Shown: positions 30,630-40,698, counted from the first letter of the stretch. The stretch: 64,000 nt of DNA from Carpediemonas membranifera (GCA_019828565.1 JAHDYR010000012.1:1488001-1552000); one strand, 5' to 3'. Translations and numbers: made by a program. Notes: a model not told the origin generated them from the letters alone.

Positions 30630-33600
30630 CTAATCCTGCCGAGTGCCATTTGATTGGCGGGCCGACATTCTGAGCTTCAAATCATCAAACCGCTTCATGG
30701 CTTCCTCTAGGGGTGTATTCACCTGCAGGTACTGCTGAAGTATCGCATTGCCTCTCATATCCTCGTCTGTTGGGTTTCTCCACGTGTCGTCTGCTGGTTC
30801 GTATCCTAACCAGCGCACCTTCACCTCTGGCGTCTTCATCACGTCCTTCTTGATCCTGTGCGTGACGATCTCTTTGATATACGTGTGCATACGGTCCTTG
30901 GCGCATTCTGCCTTCGCCTTCTCCTCATCCCAGTCGCCTTCTGCGAGCTTCAGATGCTTCACGTGCTTCTTATACGTCTTGTTCGTCTCGGGGTCCCTTA
31001 TCACGAACGAGCTGGCGTTTCCAGGTGCCTTCTTGACCACCTGAAGTGGGCCTCTCCATCGTAGCTGGTACTTCCCTCTCTGTTCTGCATCCCTGTCGAC
31101 CATGACCCACGCCTTGGCTGTGATACGGGTCGGTGTCCTCTTGTTGTGCTTGTCCTGTCTGGCCTTGGCCGCGTCGTACGTCTTCTTCGCCGCGTCCCTG
31201 CGCTGTTGAGCTCTCATCTTCTCGTTCCGGACCATCTTGTCAATGACGTCCGTAACGTCGGCTCTCTCCTGGTTCGACAGTGTCATCTTCCCTTCCCGCT
31301 CTGTGGACACCACTAGCTTCCAGGGTGACGTGCCTGTCGTGGCAGATCTAGCCTGGTTGATGATGTTCTGAACCGCTGGCAGTAGGCCCATCCATTGCTT
31401 CGTGCCGCGCTGATGCATCTCGTCCCTGAGGTGGCGGTTCACTTCGCGATTCCTGCGCTCAACGATCCCATTCTCCTCGTGATGGTACGGGGTGGTCGTC
31501 TTCGCGCCCCCGCCTAGCTCTGCCGCGAACGACTTGAACTCCTTCGAGTCGAACTGCCGTCCGCTATCGGTCACCCACTCGACCGGGGGCGGGAAGTGTG
31601 TGAGGTATCTTTCCCTGATTGCTCTGATGGTGGCGGCGGAGGTCACCGTCTTCAGTGGGCACAGGGTGACCCACCTCGTCGACTCCTCCACCAGCACCAG
31701 GATGTACCGGTAACCCTGGTCTGCCTCTGCCATGTTGATGGTGTCGGCGAACACGCGACTGAACGGCGACGCTGGCATGCGCAGCTGCTCCTGATATTGC
31801 TCGCGTGACCGGTGTTCGGCGTTCTTCTGGCACACGGGGCACTCCTTAACCATCCTCTGGACGTCCGTGTCCGCAGTGTCCCAGCGCAATCCCTTATCCT
31901 CGAGCTTCCACAGCGTCTGGTCAACCCCGTGGTGACCGGTGCCAGGTCCGTGAACGGACTTGAAGCGTGGCAGCTTCTGGGACTCGGGTATGGCCGGGAA
32001 CGTGCCCTCCTCTTCGGGCTCGGCGTCAAGGGTGTCGCCCTCGTCTGTCCCGGCTGCTTCCTCGGTGTCGCTTTCGTCTGCCTCGTCGCGCTCGCGGTCA
32101 GGCTGTCCTGCCGCCTCTTCGCGGAACCGAACTCTCGGCTCGTCGGCGGCGACTTCTTCCGACTCTTCCTCCGCTGCGTCGACTGCACACATCACGGACA
32201 CGATCGCACCCTGCTGCTCTGGTGTCAGGCTCTCGGCTTCTGCGCGGGGCATTCTGGACAGGCCGTCCGCGACCGTATTAGACTTACCAGGCACGTGGGT
32301 GATGCTGAACTTGAGGTTGCCCAGCTCAAGTGCCCAGCGCTGCACCATGGGGTCGACGTTGCCCCACGTGTACACGAGGTTACGGTGGTCCGTGAACATC
32401 TCAAACTCCCTTGTGGCTAGGAACCGTCTCATCTTCCTCGTGGCCGCTATGATGGCGAATGCCTCCTTGCGGTAGGTGCTCCACTTGCGCTGGCTTGCTG
32501 TCAGGGCCTTGGAGAAGAACATCACAGGTCGCTTCGACCCGTCGTCCTCGACTCTGACCAGCACTGCGCCGACACCGGTGTCGGACGCGTCGGTGAACAG
32601 CTGTAGGCGGTCGTCAGGGCCCGGTGTGACCAACAGTGTGGGGGAGGTGACGATCTTCTTCAGTCTCTTGAACGCCTCTCTCTGGGGGTCGCCCCACACG
32701 AACGTCTGGCCCTTGATCTCCAGCTTGCGGATCGGCTCGGTGATGTCCGCGTAGCCGGGGATGAACTGGGAGAAGAAGTTGAAGATGCCCAATGTGGACC
32801 TGACGTCACTCACGTTTGTCGGGTCGGGCAGCTCCTGGACACCCTGGACGCGCCATGGGGGGATGCGCTTTCCCTCCGCCGACACTATCCATCCGAGGTA
32901 CTCCACCTCCGTCAACCCGAAAAAGCACTTGTTCTTGTTGAGCTTCAGCTTCTTCTCTCGCACCCGGTCCATCACCCGCATCAGGTTCGCCTGGTACTCT
33001 TCCCAGGTCGACCCATAGACGATGATGTCGTCCACGTACACAAGACACGCCGTGCCCAGCATGTCCGCGAAAGCCTCCTCTAAGGCCTCTTGCATATGGC
33101 CAGCCGCGGTGGCAAGGCCGAACGGCATCGTAGTGTAGGTATAGTGCCCCTTGGAGTACGTGAACGCCAGGTACTCCTGTGTGTCGGGGTGCACCGGGAC
33201 CTGATGGAAGGCCTTGCTGAGGTCAAGTGCTGCGAAGTACTTGTTGCCCCTCAGCCTCTCGATCAGCTCTTCCGTCGACGGCAAGTCGTGCTGAGTCATG
33301 GACGCCAGGAGCTCGTTCAGTGGCGAGTAGTCCATGCACGGCCGCCACGTCCCGGCCTTCTTCCGCACCATGACCACTGAGCTGCTCCAGGGAGACTTGG
33401 TTGGGATGATGATCCCGCTTTCCTCCAGCTTCTGCATCTCTGACCGGAGTTCATCCTCCACCTGTCTTGGGAACCTTCGGGGCAGACGGAAGTAGGGTCG
33501 GGCGTCCTTCTTCAGCGTGACCTTGAACGGCTTAAGGTCTGCTGGTTCGCCTGCATCGCCGAAGCAGTCGCTGTATCTCTCGGCCCAGTCCTCTGTGAGC

Positions 33601-33965
33601 TTGGAGATGACCTGGATGGGGTCTGCTTCGGTGTCAAGGTTGCGGTTGATTAGGCCGAGGGAGTCAATCACCTCCATGTTGATGAGGAACGACTCGGCCT
33701 TGTCCATCGCATACCAGGTCGGCGTCGCGGTGACCTCTCTGTCGAGGTGGAGGGTGATCGGCACATCTGACAACACTCGGTAGACCCTCCTCATCGACTC
33801 GTCAGCCAAGCGGACTGTCTCGCCCCGCGTGGCGATCTTCAGTCCCTTCTCGACGGCCCAGTCCCTCGGCACGACGCTGAACGAGGAGCAGGTGTCCATG
33901 CGGACGATCAACTCTTCGCCCAGCAGACTGGCCTTCTCCTGCCAGATAGTCTTGGACGCTAACAT
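30630..33965 (-). CDS. Element F pol polyprotein
   Basis: 1111 residues from the first Met; the frame opens upstream into the end of gag. The protease motif is MDTCSSFSVV at about residue 23, so the glycine of the usual D-T/S-G is cysteine. RT at about 110-340 has MDYSPLN, LDLSKAFHQ, TMPFGLATAA and YVDDIIVYG. RNase H is at about 400-540 (TDASDTGVGA, FTDHRNL). An acidic spacer follows, then the integrase zinc region (HHGVDQ...CPVCQKN), the core (ADTIN, TDSGRQF, GIVERRNREV) and a chromodomain near 1020-1080 (VRWLGYEPADDTWRNP). It makes all enzymes for reverse transcription and chromatin-targeted integration. Confidence 0.93.
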   Translation of the reverse strand: MLASKTIWQEKASLLGEELIVRMDTCSSFSVVPRDWAVEKGLKIATRGETVRLADESMRRVYRVLSDVPITLHLDREVTATPTWYAMDKAESFLINMEVIDSLGLINRNLDTEADPIQVISKLTEDWAERYSDCFGDAGEPADLKPFKVTLKKDARPYFRLPRRFPRQVEDELRSEMQKLEESGIIIPTKSPWSSSVVMVRKKAGTWRPCMDYSPLNELLASMTQHDLPSTEELIERLRGNKYFAALDLSKAFHQVPVHPDTQEYLAFTYSKGHYTYTTMPFGLATAAGHMQEALEEAFADMLGTACLVYVDDIIVYGSTWEEYQANLMRVMDRVREKKLKLNKNKCFFGLTEVEYLGWIVSAEGKRIPPWRVQGVQELPDPTNVSDVRSTLGIFNFFSQFIPGYADITEPIRKLEIKGQTFVWGDPQREAFKRLKKIVTSPTLLVTPGPDDRLQLFTDASDTGVGAVLVRVEDDGSKRPVMFFSKALTASQRKWSTYRKEAFAIIAATRKMRRFLATREFEMFTDHRNLVYTWGNVDPMVQRWALELGNLKFSITHVPGKSNTVADGLSRMPRAEAESLTPEQQGAIVSVMCAVDAAEEESEEVAADEPRVRFREEAAGQPDRERDEADESDTEEAAGTDEGDTLDAEPEEEGTFPAIPESQKLPRFKSVHGPGTGHHGVDQTLWKLEDKGLRWDTADTDVQRMVKECPVCQKNAEHRSREQYQEQLRMPASPFSRVFADTINMAEADQGYRYILVLVEESTRWVTLCPLKTVTSAATIRAIRERYLTHFPPPVEWVTDSGRQFDSKEFKSFAAELGGGAKTTTPYHHEENGIVERRNREVNRHLRDEMHQRGTKQWMGLLPAVQNIINQARSATTGTSPWKLVVSTEREGKMTLSNQERADVTDVIDKMVRNEKMRAQQRRDAAKKTYDAAKARQDKHNKRTPTRITAKAWVMVDRDAEQRGKYQLRWRGPLQVVKKAPGNASSFVIRDPETNKTYKKHVKHLKLAEGDWDEEKAKAECAKDRMHTYIKEIVTHRIKKDVMKTPEVKVRWLGYEPADDTWRNPTDEDMRGNAILQQYLQVNTPLEEAMKRFDDLKLRMSARQSNGTRQD

Positions 33966-33981
33966 AAAACAGAAAGGATAC

Positions 33982-35052
33982 TCAGATGGCTTTTACAACT
34001 GTGCACTGGTGCGACTTGTGGCCGAACTCGCCGCACCTGAAGCACTTCGGCTCCTCGTGTGGGCAGTCGGCCGAGTCGTGACCCTTTTCGCCGCAGTTGA
34101 AGCAGCCGCGGCCCCCTTGCCGCCGCTCAGGCTTGGCCCCCTCGGCCGCGCCGTCATTGCGTCTGCGCTCTCCCGTCCTCGCTGGCATCTTCCGCTCCTC
34201 TCTCGGCTTGCTCTGCAGTGACTCGAGCTGCTTCTGTAGGGCCGCGAGCCGGCTGCTCGGCACCAGGTCAAACTCTCGCATGGCATCTGTTCGGGCCCGT
34301 AGGTACTTTGCTATGACCTTCAACGACTTCGCGACTGTTGACTTGGAAAGAACAACAGAGCGAAGAGACGATGCGATCGTCTCGTCATCGAGGCTCGCCA
34401 GAACGATCTCCTGGAGCTCTCTAGCATCCAGGGATCCGACCTTCTCGAACAGATCTACCATATCCGTGAACACATGGCGGTAACGGGTGAAAGAGGTCTC
34501 ACGGAGCTTGCGAAGCTCGCGGTACGCGCGCTGAAGACTGATATTGGTTAGTGTGGCCTCAGCCATCACCACCCAGCGCTCATCGCGCTTCCTCCTCGTT
34601 GTCTTCGCCTCCTTCTTCTCTTGGTCTTGAGCCATGATGTACCGGAGCAAAGCGTCGTCCCGGGCGGTCGTCTTGCCGCTTGTCTTCTTCTTCCGGGCCG
34701 GGTTAGCGATGAGTGTGCTCCGGGCGTCATCCTCGGAGTCGCTCTGGGCGTGCGCGTCTTCGCCGCCCCTGCTGCTGTCGCTACCCTCGTTGGCGCTGAA
34801 CATCTCCTCGTCGTCTTCACTCGAGCTGTCAGAGCTGTCATCGGAGCTTTCGTCGTCCTCCAGAGCTTGGTATGCGTCCTTGATACTTGTTCTCACTTTC
34901 GCGTCGATGCACTCGAAGAGGGTCTTCGGCTTGACCTCATCTTCAGCATAGAGTGCGTAGCTCATGCGGAACCTCACCCAGTCGGCTGCAGTGTGCCGGA
35001 GATACTTCGGGTAAGTCCCTTTTGGGTCGTCGTCATCGTCATCCTTCTTCAT
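33982..35052 (-). CDS. Element F gag
   Basis: 356 residues from the ATG at 35052, 5 bp inside the junction palindrome. It starts with a Lys/Asp run (MKKDDDDDDPKG), then has a Ser/Asp/Glu-rich stretch at about 70-115, a helical gag domain and two CCHC knuckles near 320-350 that bind the genomic RNA. It ends CTVVKAI; pol continues in the +1 frame at the run of four As (33991-33994). As E, B and G read gag and protease in one frame, F probably has a one-base insertion here, though +1 recoding cannot be excluded. Confidence 0.88.
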   Translation of the reverse strand: MKKDDDDDDPKGTYPKYLRHTAADWVRFRMSYALYAEDEVKPKTLFECIDAKVRTSIKDAYQALEDDESSDDSSDSSSEDDEEMFSANEGSDSSRGGEDAHAQSDSEDDARSTLIANPARKKKTSGKTTARDDALLRYIMAQDQEKKEAKTTRRKRDERWVVMAEATLTNISLQRAYRELRKLRETSFTRYRHVFTDMVDLFEKVGSLDARELQEIVLASLDDETIASSLRSVVLSKSTVAKSLKVIAKYLRARTDAMREFDLVPSSRLAALQKQLESLQSKPREERKMPARTGERRRNDGAAEGAKPERRQGGRGCFNCGEKGHDSADCPHEEPKCFRCGEFGHKSHQCTVVKAI

Positions 35053-35057
35053 GCGTA

Positions 35058-35065
35058 GTAATTAC
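35058..35065. promoter_or_regulatory. 5' LTR junction palindrome of element F
   Basis: GTAATTAC, identical to that of E. Confidence 0.75.
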
Positions 35066-35157
35066 TGTGCTATTGAAGGGTCAAACAATGTGTTTACTGA
35101 GGAGGTTTAGACCCGTGGTGGTGTAAATGGTCCAAACTAGGGGATTTGAATGCATCA
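35066..35157 (-). repeat. 5' LTR of element F (92 bp)
   Basis: Same sequence as the other three; followed by CCTAT at 35158-35162. Confidence 0.93.
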
Positions 35158-35322
35158 CCTATCGCGCAGTTTAAGGTTTGGACGAAGGCTTGTAGTATGT
35201 ATCCCTCCTACTGGAGGATACCATGCCCCATGGAGTGCATTCCACCACGACAACGATTGTCATGGCCAGCTTTTCTTCGTGAAATAGGGAAAGTAACTGA
35301 TGCACGAGTAGATTGCCTAACC

Positions 35323-36864
35323 ATGCGTTCATTCTTGTCCGACAACGACCGGCAACCACCAACACAGATGAAATTCTGCCGTACCGACCGAAACAAGTTC
35401 AAGTTTGCGATCAGCGGGTTCGATTGGTCGGTCAAGCTCTTCGACGCCAACGTCGTTAGCAAGGAGACCGGCGAGCTCATCGAGATCTCCGACCGCATAG
35501 TAGGCACTGGAGCGATCTTGGACCTCGATTGGAGTGGCGATGACACGATTGTCTTTGCTGATTCGAGCACATCGACTGTTACTCCTTTTCGTCTTCGGCC
35601 TGACGGGTCGCTGGCAGCTCTAGCCAAGCGGAACAGTGCTACCGACGTCATGCTCACCCCGCCCGGAGAGAAGGAGCTGTCCCGTGACCTGACGGGGGTC
35701 CAGACGGTCTCGTTCTCACCCGAGAGCCCAGAGATCGTCATGGCGAGCAGCAAGGGCGCCGTCTACGTCTACGACTTCCGCCAGCCCACGTTCCCGTTCG
35801 CCAGACACGCCATAGCCGCCGAGATCCCTGCCCGAAGAGTGAAACCCCACGGCGGCGACAGGCTCGCCTCAGCCCGCTGGTGCCCGGCGAGACTGGCGAG
35901 CACGTATACTATATTAACTGTTGGAGGGACGGCCATGTCGTTATGGGACCTGAGGAAAGGGCGGCAGCACGCAGGTAAGCCGCTGCATACAGTGGATTTC
36001 GGGGGGAGCGCATTGACTCACATGCAGTTCTCGGACGATCATACGAAACTCGCAGTCAAAGACTGCAAACGCGCAGTTTATGTACTTAGAACCCAGGACT
36101 TCGGTAAGAAAGACCCTGAGAAGCTCAAGCTATCGATCGATGATCCACCAGAGATGGCATCGAGCGCCAGCTTCCACATCCGGCCGACCTGGACTCGGGC
36201 CGGCGAGCTGCTCCACGGCCATCATACGGGCTCCATTGTCATGTGGCGGGACATTGATGATCTCATATCTAGGGCTAGATCCGGGTCTGACCCGAGTTTA
36301 TGGGAGTTGGGGACCAGTAATGCTGACGCGCCACACTTGTTGTTCAGCCAACCCGCGCAGGAGACATCGACTGTCACGTTACATCCGACGATGCCAAACT
36401 CATTTTATACACTGTCTGATGACAACCGCCTGAGATACTGGCGGTTTTTCCCCAAAGTTGTCGAGTCACTATGCGCCTCTGACAAATTTATCACGAGCCG
36501 ACCCGTTCCGGCGATTCGCAGTGCACTTGGCTCCGGCAATTTCCGGCATATCGCAGCCACCCCGACCCACGCCCCCGGCCCCTTCCTGTCAGACATTTTT
36601 TCCTCCCCGCCACTCAACCGACGCGCCCCTCTGCCCATGCCCTCCTCTCTTAGCGGGCCGATGAGTGTCAGACGCGTGCTACCCCCCGGTCGACGGAGTA
36701 CTGGAACTCGGCGGTCACTAGACATGGGCACGCCTGGACCGACCCAGACCAGCCTGGGGAGTCAGCCGAGCCAGCCAGGACAGGTCACCCCGGGGGCGTC
36801 CATGGTCTTTGGGACGCCGAGGGGAGAGCCGATGACACCTGGGATGCTATTTCATGACCAGTGA
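35323..36864 (+). CDS. WD40-repeat protein with disordered C-terminus
   Basis: 513 residues from the ATG at 35323; the frame is open further upstream (to 35146) but that part begins in the F LTR and is not coding-like. WD-type blades begin near residue 15 (MKFCRTDRNKFKFAISGFD) and recur (ILDLDWSGDDTIVFAD, TVSFSPESPEIVMASS, LTVGGTAMSLWDLRKG, LHGHHTGSIVMW, VTLHPTMPNSFYTLSDDNRLRYW). The last 110 residues are Pro/Ser/Arg/Gly-rich. The protein is a scaffold of unknown partner; I cannot name an orthologue. The element F insertion 165 bp upstream may have displaced its promoter. Confidence 0.8.
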   Translation: MRSFLSDNDRQPPTQMKFCRTDRNKFKFAISGFDWSVKLFDANVVSKETGELIEISDRIVGTGAILDLDWSGDDTIVFADSSTSTVTPFRLRPDGSLAALAKRNSATDVMLTPPGEKELSRDLTGVQTVSFSPESPEIVMASSKGAVYVYDFRQPTFPFARHAIAAEIPARRVKPHGGDRLASARWCPARLASTYTILTVGGTAMSLWDLRKGRQHAGKPLHTVDFGGSALTHMQFSDDHTKLAVKDCKRAVYVLRTQDFGKKDPEKLKLSIDDPPEMASSASFHIRPTWTRAGELLHGHHTGSIVMWRDIDDLISRARSGSDPSLWELGTSNADAPHLLFSQPAQETSTVTLHPTMPNSFYTLSDDNRLRYWRFFPKVVESLCASDKFITSRPVPAIRSALGSGNFRHIAATPTHAPGPFLSDIFSSPPLNRRAPLPMPSSLSGPMSVRRVLPPGRRSTGTRRSLDMGTPGPTQTSLGSQPSQPGQVTPGASMVFGTPRGEPMTPGMLFHDQ

Positions 36865-37058
36865 GGAGATGGCTTGTTGGCTTATAGCTGCCTGCTGGAA
36901 TAATCTCTGGTTCCGCCAATACAAGCTGAGCGGCAGCATTTATCGGTATTTCTGATTGTTATGTGACGTGATATAACATGTAACTCAATATACAGCGCTG
37001 CGGATGCCGGCACTGCTGTATGAGTGTCAAAGCATCTTCAGAACAACGCAAGAACACA

Positions 37059-37344
37059 ATGCCCGGTGATAAGCCTAACAAGACCGTGTCCGATAGCCTG
37101 AAGGAGGCCAAGGACCAGATCAAGGATGCTGTTCGTCTCACAGCCCCGTTCTCTCACATAGACTGTTGATGCAAAGGATAAGGTCGTGCATAAGGTATGA
37201 AAGGATGATTTCACAGCGTTCACACAGTCCATGGAGCTCAAAGAGAAGATGCAGGAGCAGCTGACTGGCAAGAAGACGAAGAAGGACACCGTCGCCAAGG
37301 TCGGTGGCGTCAAGGTGGAGGTCGAGCGGACCGAGAAGGCATAA
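37059..37344 (+). CDS. Small three-exon gene, lysine-rich helical protein
   Basis: Exons 37059-37130, 37162-37194 and 37228-37344 give 73 residues. Introns of 31 and 33 nt are needed: the unspliced frame hits stops at once, and splicing gives one uninterrupted amphipathic helix pattern (SLKEAKDQIKDA, TVDAKDKVVHK, SMELKEKMQEQL) followed by a basic tail. The repeating 11-residue style recalls LEA or apolipoprotein-like helices, but no function can be assigned. It is too short and too split to appear as a simple ORF. Confidence 0.65.
37131..37161 (+). other. 31-nt intron
   Basis: GTTCGT...CTCACATAG, phase 0. Confidence 0.6.
37195..37227 (+). other. 33-nt intron
   Basis: GTATGA...TTCACACAG, phase 0; without splicing GTA-TGA ends the frame. 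Confidence 0.6.
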
Positions 37345-37650
37345 ATGGCTCCGACCTGCTTGTCTCTGTGCTGCCATAGGTCTCATATGCCGGGCTCAGC
37401 GTCGATCGCCCAGTGCCATGCTTCTTTCTAGTCTTTATGTGATAGTAGTAGTTTATGTGATGGTTTCTACCAATACGCTGCCGGGACGGCCCCTATTGAC
37501 GCCTCCAGCAGGCCGGGGTCCTCCCACGACCGACCCCACATTATCCCGCTGGGTCACAGTCTCCCTGCGTTCAGCTGTGCCTCTGTCAGGGACTCGGCGA
37601 GGTAGGATTGAGTGCCCCTGGTGAAAACCTGCTCGCGTCATAAGGACACG

Positions 37651-38313
37651 ATGGAAAGCTTTGGGGTGGTATCCTTGGAAAAGAAGAGCGATCGAGTTCA
37701 GAGCCTCTCGCAGAAGATTCTTGAAGCCTTCGGGGAGCTCGAGCGGCTTGATGAAACCGTTGATGCGCTTCCACGTCGCAACGAGCTCATGAGCGCTGTA
37801 CGCGAGTCCTTTGAGGAAGCAGAACATCTACTACGCCAGGTGAACGACATGTTACACGTCATCACGGCAGCGGACAAGGCTGAATGGAGCTCCCGCATCC
37901 ACGCCCAGCGGGAGTACCTCGCCTTCCTCCAGTCCGACCGAGAGGTCCACCTCCGCATCCAGGACTCGGTCCAGATGGAAGCAGACAGAGAGCAGCTCCT
38001 CGCCGGGTCTGCCCCCATTTGCCTGACGGCGGCCCAGACTGAGCAAAGAGGCCGGGACAACCTGGCGGACTGGCAGCAGCAGGTGAGCCAGATGCTGGAG
38101 ATGGGCGGGGCGGCCATCAGCGACCTGGGCAGACAGGGGGCACAGCTGAGGGCTCTGGCACACAGGACGAGGGTGCTGGTCGCCCGGTTCGAGTACGGCA
38201 GGAAGCTGCTTGGTGCGATCGAGAGCACAGAGAAGACTAATCAATTGATTGCTGTAGGCGGCATGAGTCTGCTCATCGTGGGGTTCGTCATCGTCATGTG
38301 GCTGCTACATTGA
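37651..38313 (+). CDS. Qb-SNARE, Vti1-like
   Basis: 220 residues from the ATG at 37651 (13 more codons are open upstream). The N-terminal part has an EEAEHLLRQ helix with basic/aromatic repeats like the Vti1 Habc bundle (residues about 25-105). A SNARE helix runs from about 145 to 197 (heptads around QVSQMLEMGGAAISDLGRQGAQL) and a single C-terminal anchor follows (residues about 201-219) with only a few residues after it, so the protein is tail-anchored. It should act in Golgi/endosome membrane fusion. Vti1 is favoured over membrin/Bos1 from the N-terminal pattern; the exact orthologue is uncertain. Confidence 0.65.
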   Translation: MESFGVVSLEKKSDRVQSLSQKILEAFGELERLDETVDALPRRNELMSAVRESFEEAEHLLRQVNDMLHVITAADKAEWSSRIHAQREYLAFLQSDREVHLRIQDSVQMEADREQLLAGSAPICLTAAQTEQRGRDNLADWQQQVSQMLEMGGAAISDLGRQGAQLRALAHRTRVLVARFEYGRKLLGAIESTEKTNQLIAVGGMSLLIVGFVIVMWLLH

Positions 38314-38467
38314 GGGTCTGACCTGAGATCATCTCTATCTTGTGCCCTAAGGTTACCATGTGGGCGACATCGAAGAACGCAGCGCACTGTCAGTAAACGC
38401 ACCATATGCATATACTATCCATATTCAGAGCTCGGCCGGAGTCGCCTGCTCTGTCGCATCCAGACGG

Positions 38468-39279
38468 GGGTCGAGTTGGGTCGACCGAGCATCGAGGCGG
38501 GCGGAGGGCGCCGGACCGCGCGCTACCGGAATACGTGGAGTGAGTATCGCTCTGCTGATTCCAGGAGCGCGCTGCCCGTTCGCGTCCGACTCGCCATTTG
38601 GGGGGTCGAGTCACATCTCGGCCCCAAATGAACTGCCCACACGTATGCTGCAAGGGAACAGTCAGAGCAAATCGATGCGCGGAGGGGAGGGACCAGGTGT
38701 GTGCGAGGGCAGGCCGGGAGGCTAGTCCTCTGGCACACAGCGAAATCGGTCTGGTCGGTCAGACCCATGTCAACCCAGACTCCATCACTCAAAATGGTGC
38801 GTGAATGCATGCTTTAGAGCCCAGCCCGATGCTATATCGACCATCAATTTGGTTGCTGACATGTTCACCTGCCTTTCGAAATCCTCTCGAGACTGCGGGT
38901 CCGAAGCTGAGCGATGCCGTCGCCTCGACTACTACCGTCGAATCGCTGTCGCTCTGCCATAATGCTTGTATAGCCCTCTTACATCTGGATCCGGGCCATT
39001 ATCAGCGGGCGCACACTGGAAGTATGCGTTTGGAGTCGGCCCGATCTTCGATCTCGACGGACATCGAACATGACGAGTAGAGGTCGGAGAGGGCTGAAAC
39101 TCACACCATTGCACTGTAGGAGAAGCTCATACAGGATGGCTGACCCATCTTAGTCTTTAAACTCCCAACCGTAATTTCTGGAGTCGTCGAAAATGACGAC
39201 TCAGTTTGACTCAATTCACCCTCAGCCTGCACCCAATGGCATAACACTAGGTACTAGGTCTGGGTATAGTGTGATTGCC
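38468..39279. repeat. Dispersed repeat R, copy 2 (~810 bp)
   Basis: The first 250 bp match copy 1, and from about 38628 onward it matches copy 3. It ends sharply after GTGTGATTGCC. It contains a conserved perfect hairpin GAGTCGTC/GACGACTC (39181-39202). Open frames inside are short. It has no TG/CA ends or obvious terminal repeats. Confidence 0.8.
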
Positions 39280-39445
39280 TCACCCAGCCTTGAACAACGT
39301 CTGCCCTGCTCGAGACGGCAGGGTCTGCTCGACACTGTGACCAGGCTTTACTGGGCAGAATTGCAGACGGACCCGGTCCCCAGGGTTAGCCTGCCACTGA
39401 CCTGGCCCTTCCTGGCAACTAGCTTCACCGCGCACCTCCAACCCT

Positions 39446-39454
39446 AAAGTGCAC
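39446..39454 (+). promoter_or_regulatory. Candidate promoter motif AAAGTGCAC
   Basis: Ten bp before the ATG at 39465; see the SYS1 and TFIIA genes for the same core. Confidence 0.45.
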
Positions 39455-39464
39455 CTGAATAGCG

Positions 39465-40356
39465 ATGTCTCGGTTTGAGGACGATTCGTGGTATAACATC
39501 CAGACTGTGATCCGCAGTCAGTTCCAAGCGTTTTATGATACCATTGAGAAGCAGGGGAAGACCATTGCGCGTCTCTCCGAGCAAGTGTCCTATCTTCGCT
39601 CAGAGATCAGGGACAAGGACTCCGCTATTGAGCAGATGTCCCGTGGGCTCGTAGAACTTAACGGCAGAATCACCTCCAGCGACGTTCGTTCCCCGTGGCT
39701 CCCTCACACAGTACAACGTGGCCCGTATCTCCGAGTCCGTCGCCAAGATGCCCGCCCCGCCCTCCAAGGAGGACATTCTCGACTCCCTGCTGGTCCACAT
39801 CAAGCGGGAGCGTGAGGCTCGCGAGCAGGAGGAAGAAAAGATCAAAGCCCGGGTCGAGGACGCCTGGTTGCGCTGCCAGCGTCTCGACGGGACCATCGCC
39901 GAGGCCAAGAACCGCGACACAATCATCAAGCGGCAGCTGTCTGAGCTTTCTGAATGGAAGGGCGTCTATGCAGACGTCAAGCGGGACCTCGAGCAGCACA
40001 GCGTCGACCCCAAGGAGCTCAACACCGTGCTCGAGCGGAAGGTCGACGTCGAGGTGCTCGAGAACATCATCGACGACCTCAAGGCGGCCCTCGCCAAGAA
40101 GGTCGACACGATCACGTTCAGCATGCGAATGGACCAGGCGGACAGGCAGGCCCAGACCTACCGCAACGAACGGGACGACCTTGCCGAAGCCCTCAGCCAC
40201 CACGAGGAGGCACAGGCCCGCAAATCCGTGGCGGCGGAGTCGATGGCCCAGCTCTCGCAGCAGGTCGGGCAGCTGAGGTCTAGGGTCGGCATGGGGCGCA
40301 GTCCGGGGGCGGGGTTGTCGGCGACAAGCTGGGCATCGCCGTTCGCTAGTAGATGA
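39465..40356 (+). CDS. Two-exon coiled-coil protein
   Basis: Exons 39465-39683 and 39712-40356 join over a 28-nt intron into 287 residues. Read through, exon 1 runs into low-complexity Arg/Pro sequence, whereas splicing gives a continuous heptad pattern. Nearly the whole protein is coiled coil (about residues 10-70, 95-150 and 160-265), with a short Gly/Ser tail. Not recognised; the style fits basal-body, axonemal or tethering proteins, which is inference. Confidence 0.75.
39684..39711 (+). other. 28-nt spliceosomal intron
   Basis: GTTCGT...CTCACACAG, phase 0. Confidence 0.75.
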
Positions 40357-40698
40357 TGGTATAAAATGTAAGTTTAAGCTTGTATGATGAGGGTGGACAA
40401 CGACGATAAAACAGACACAACGACTGCCTGGCCACTCTCTCTATCCAAGACTAGGAGCTATTATTAGCCTGGCGGTCACAGACGACAATTCACTCGCACA
40501 AGTGCCGTCATGCATCGGGCAAGCGGCACAGGGGCGTTTACACAGATACACCGATCATCATGGTCTTGGGTTGTCCCAGATCGCCCAGATCGCATCGGGA
40601 CGGCGAGATCGTCAATGTATTTTCTGCCCGAGATGGTATTGGTCCACTCAGGCAGACAAAAGCACAGAAGACGACGTAATTATAGTAATAGACGACAT

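Larger units (their letters stand above)
30512..35157 (-). mobile_element. Element F: complete LTR retrotransposon
   Basis: LTRs at 30512-30603 and 35066-35157, TSD CCTAT at 30507-30511 and 35158-35162. Its pol is one long intact ORF. It is the best-preserved element in the window. The 5' LTR ends about 165 bp upstream of the start of the WD40 gene and points away from it. Confidence 0.93.
25858..35162 (-). mobile_element. Tandem pair of LTR elements E and F with shared TSDs
   Basis: The order is CCTAT, LTR-internal-LTR, CCTAT (30507-30511), LTR-internal-LTR, CCTAT. Both copies are minus strand and nearly identical (4644 and 4646 bp; the differences I saw are two one-base homopolymer changes). 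The whole array sits between the ARM gene and the WD40 gene. Confidence 0.9.

Noticed and set aside
38805-39080. 91-codon ORF conserved in repeat R copies 2 and 3
   Set aside because: Conservation follows the DNA repeat as a whole and substitutions do not favour silent sites; likely not a gene.
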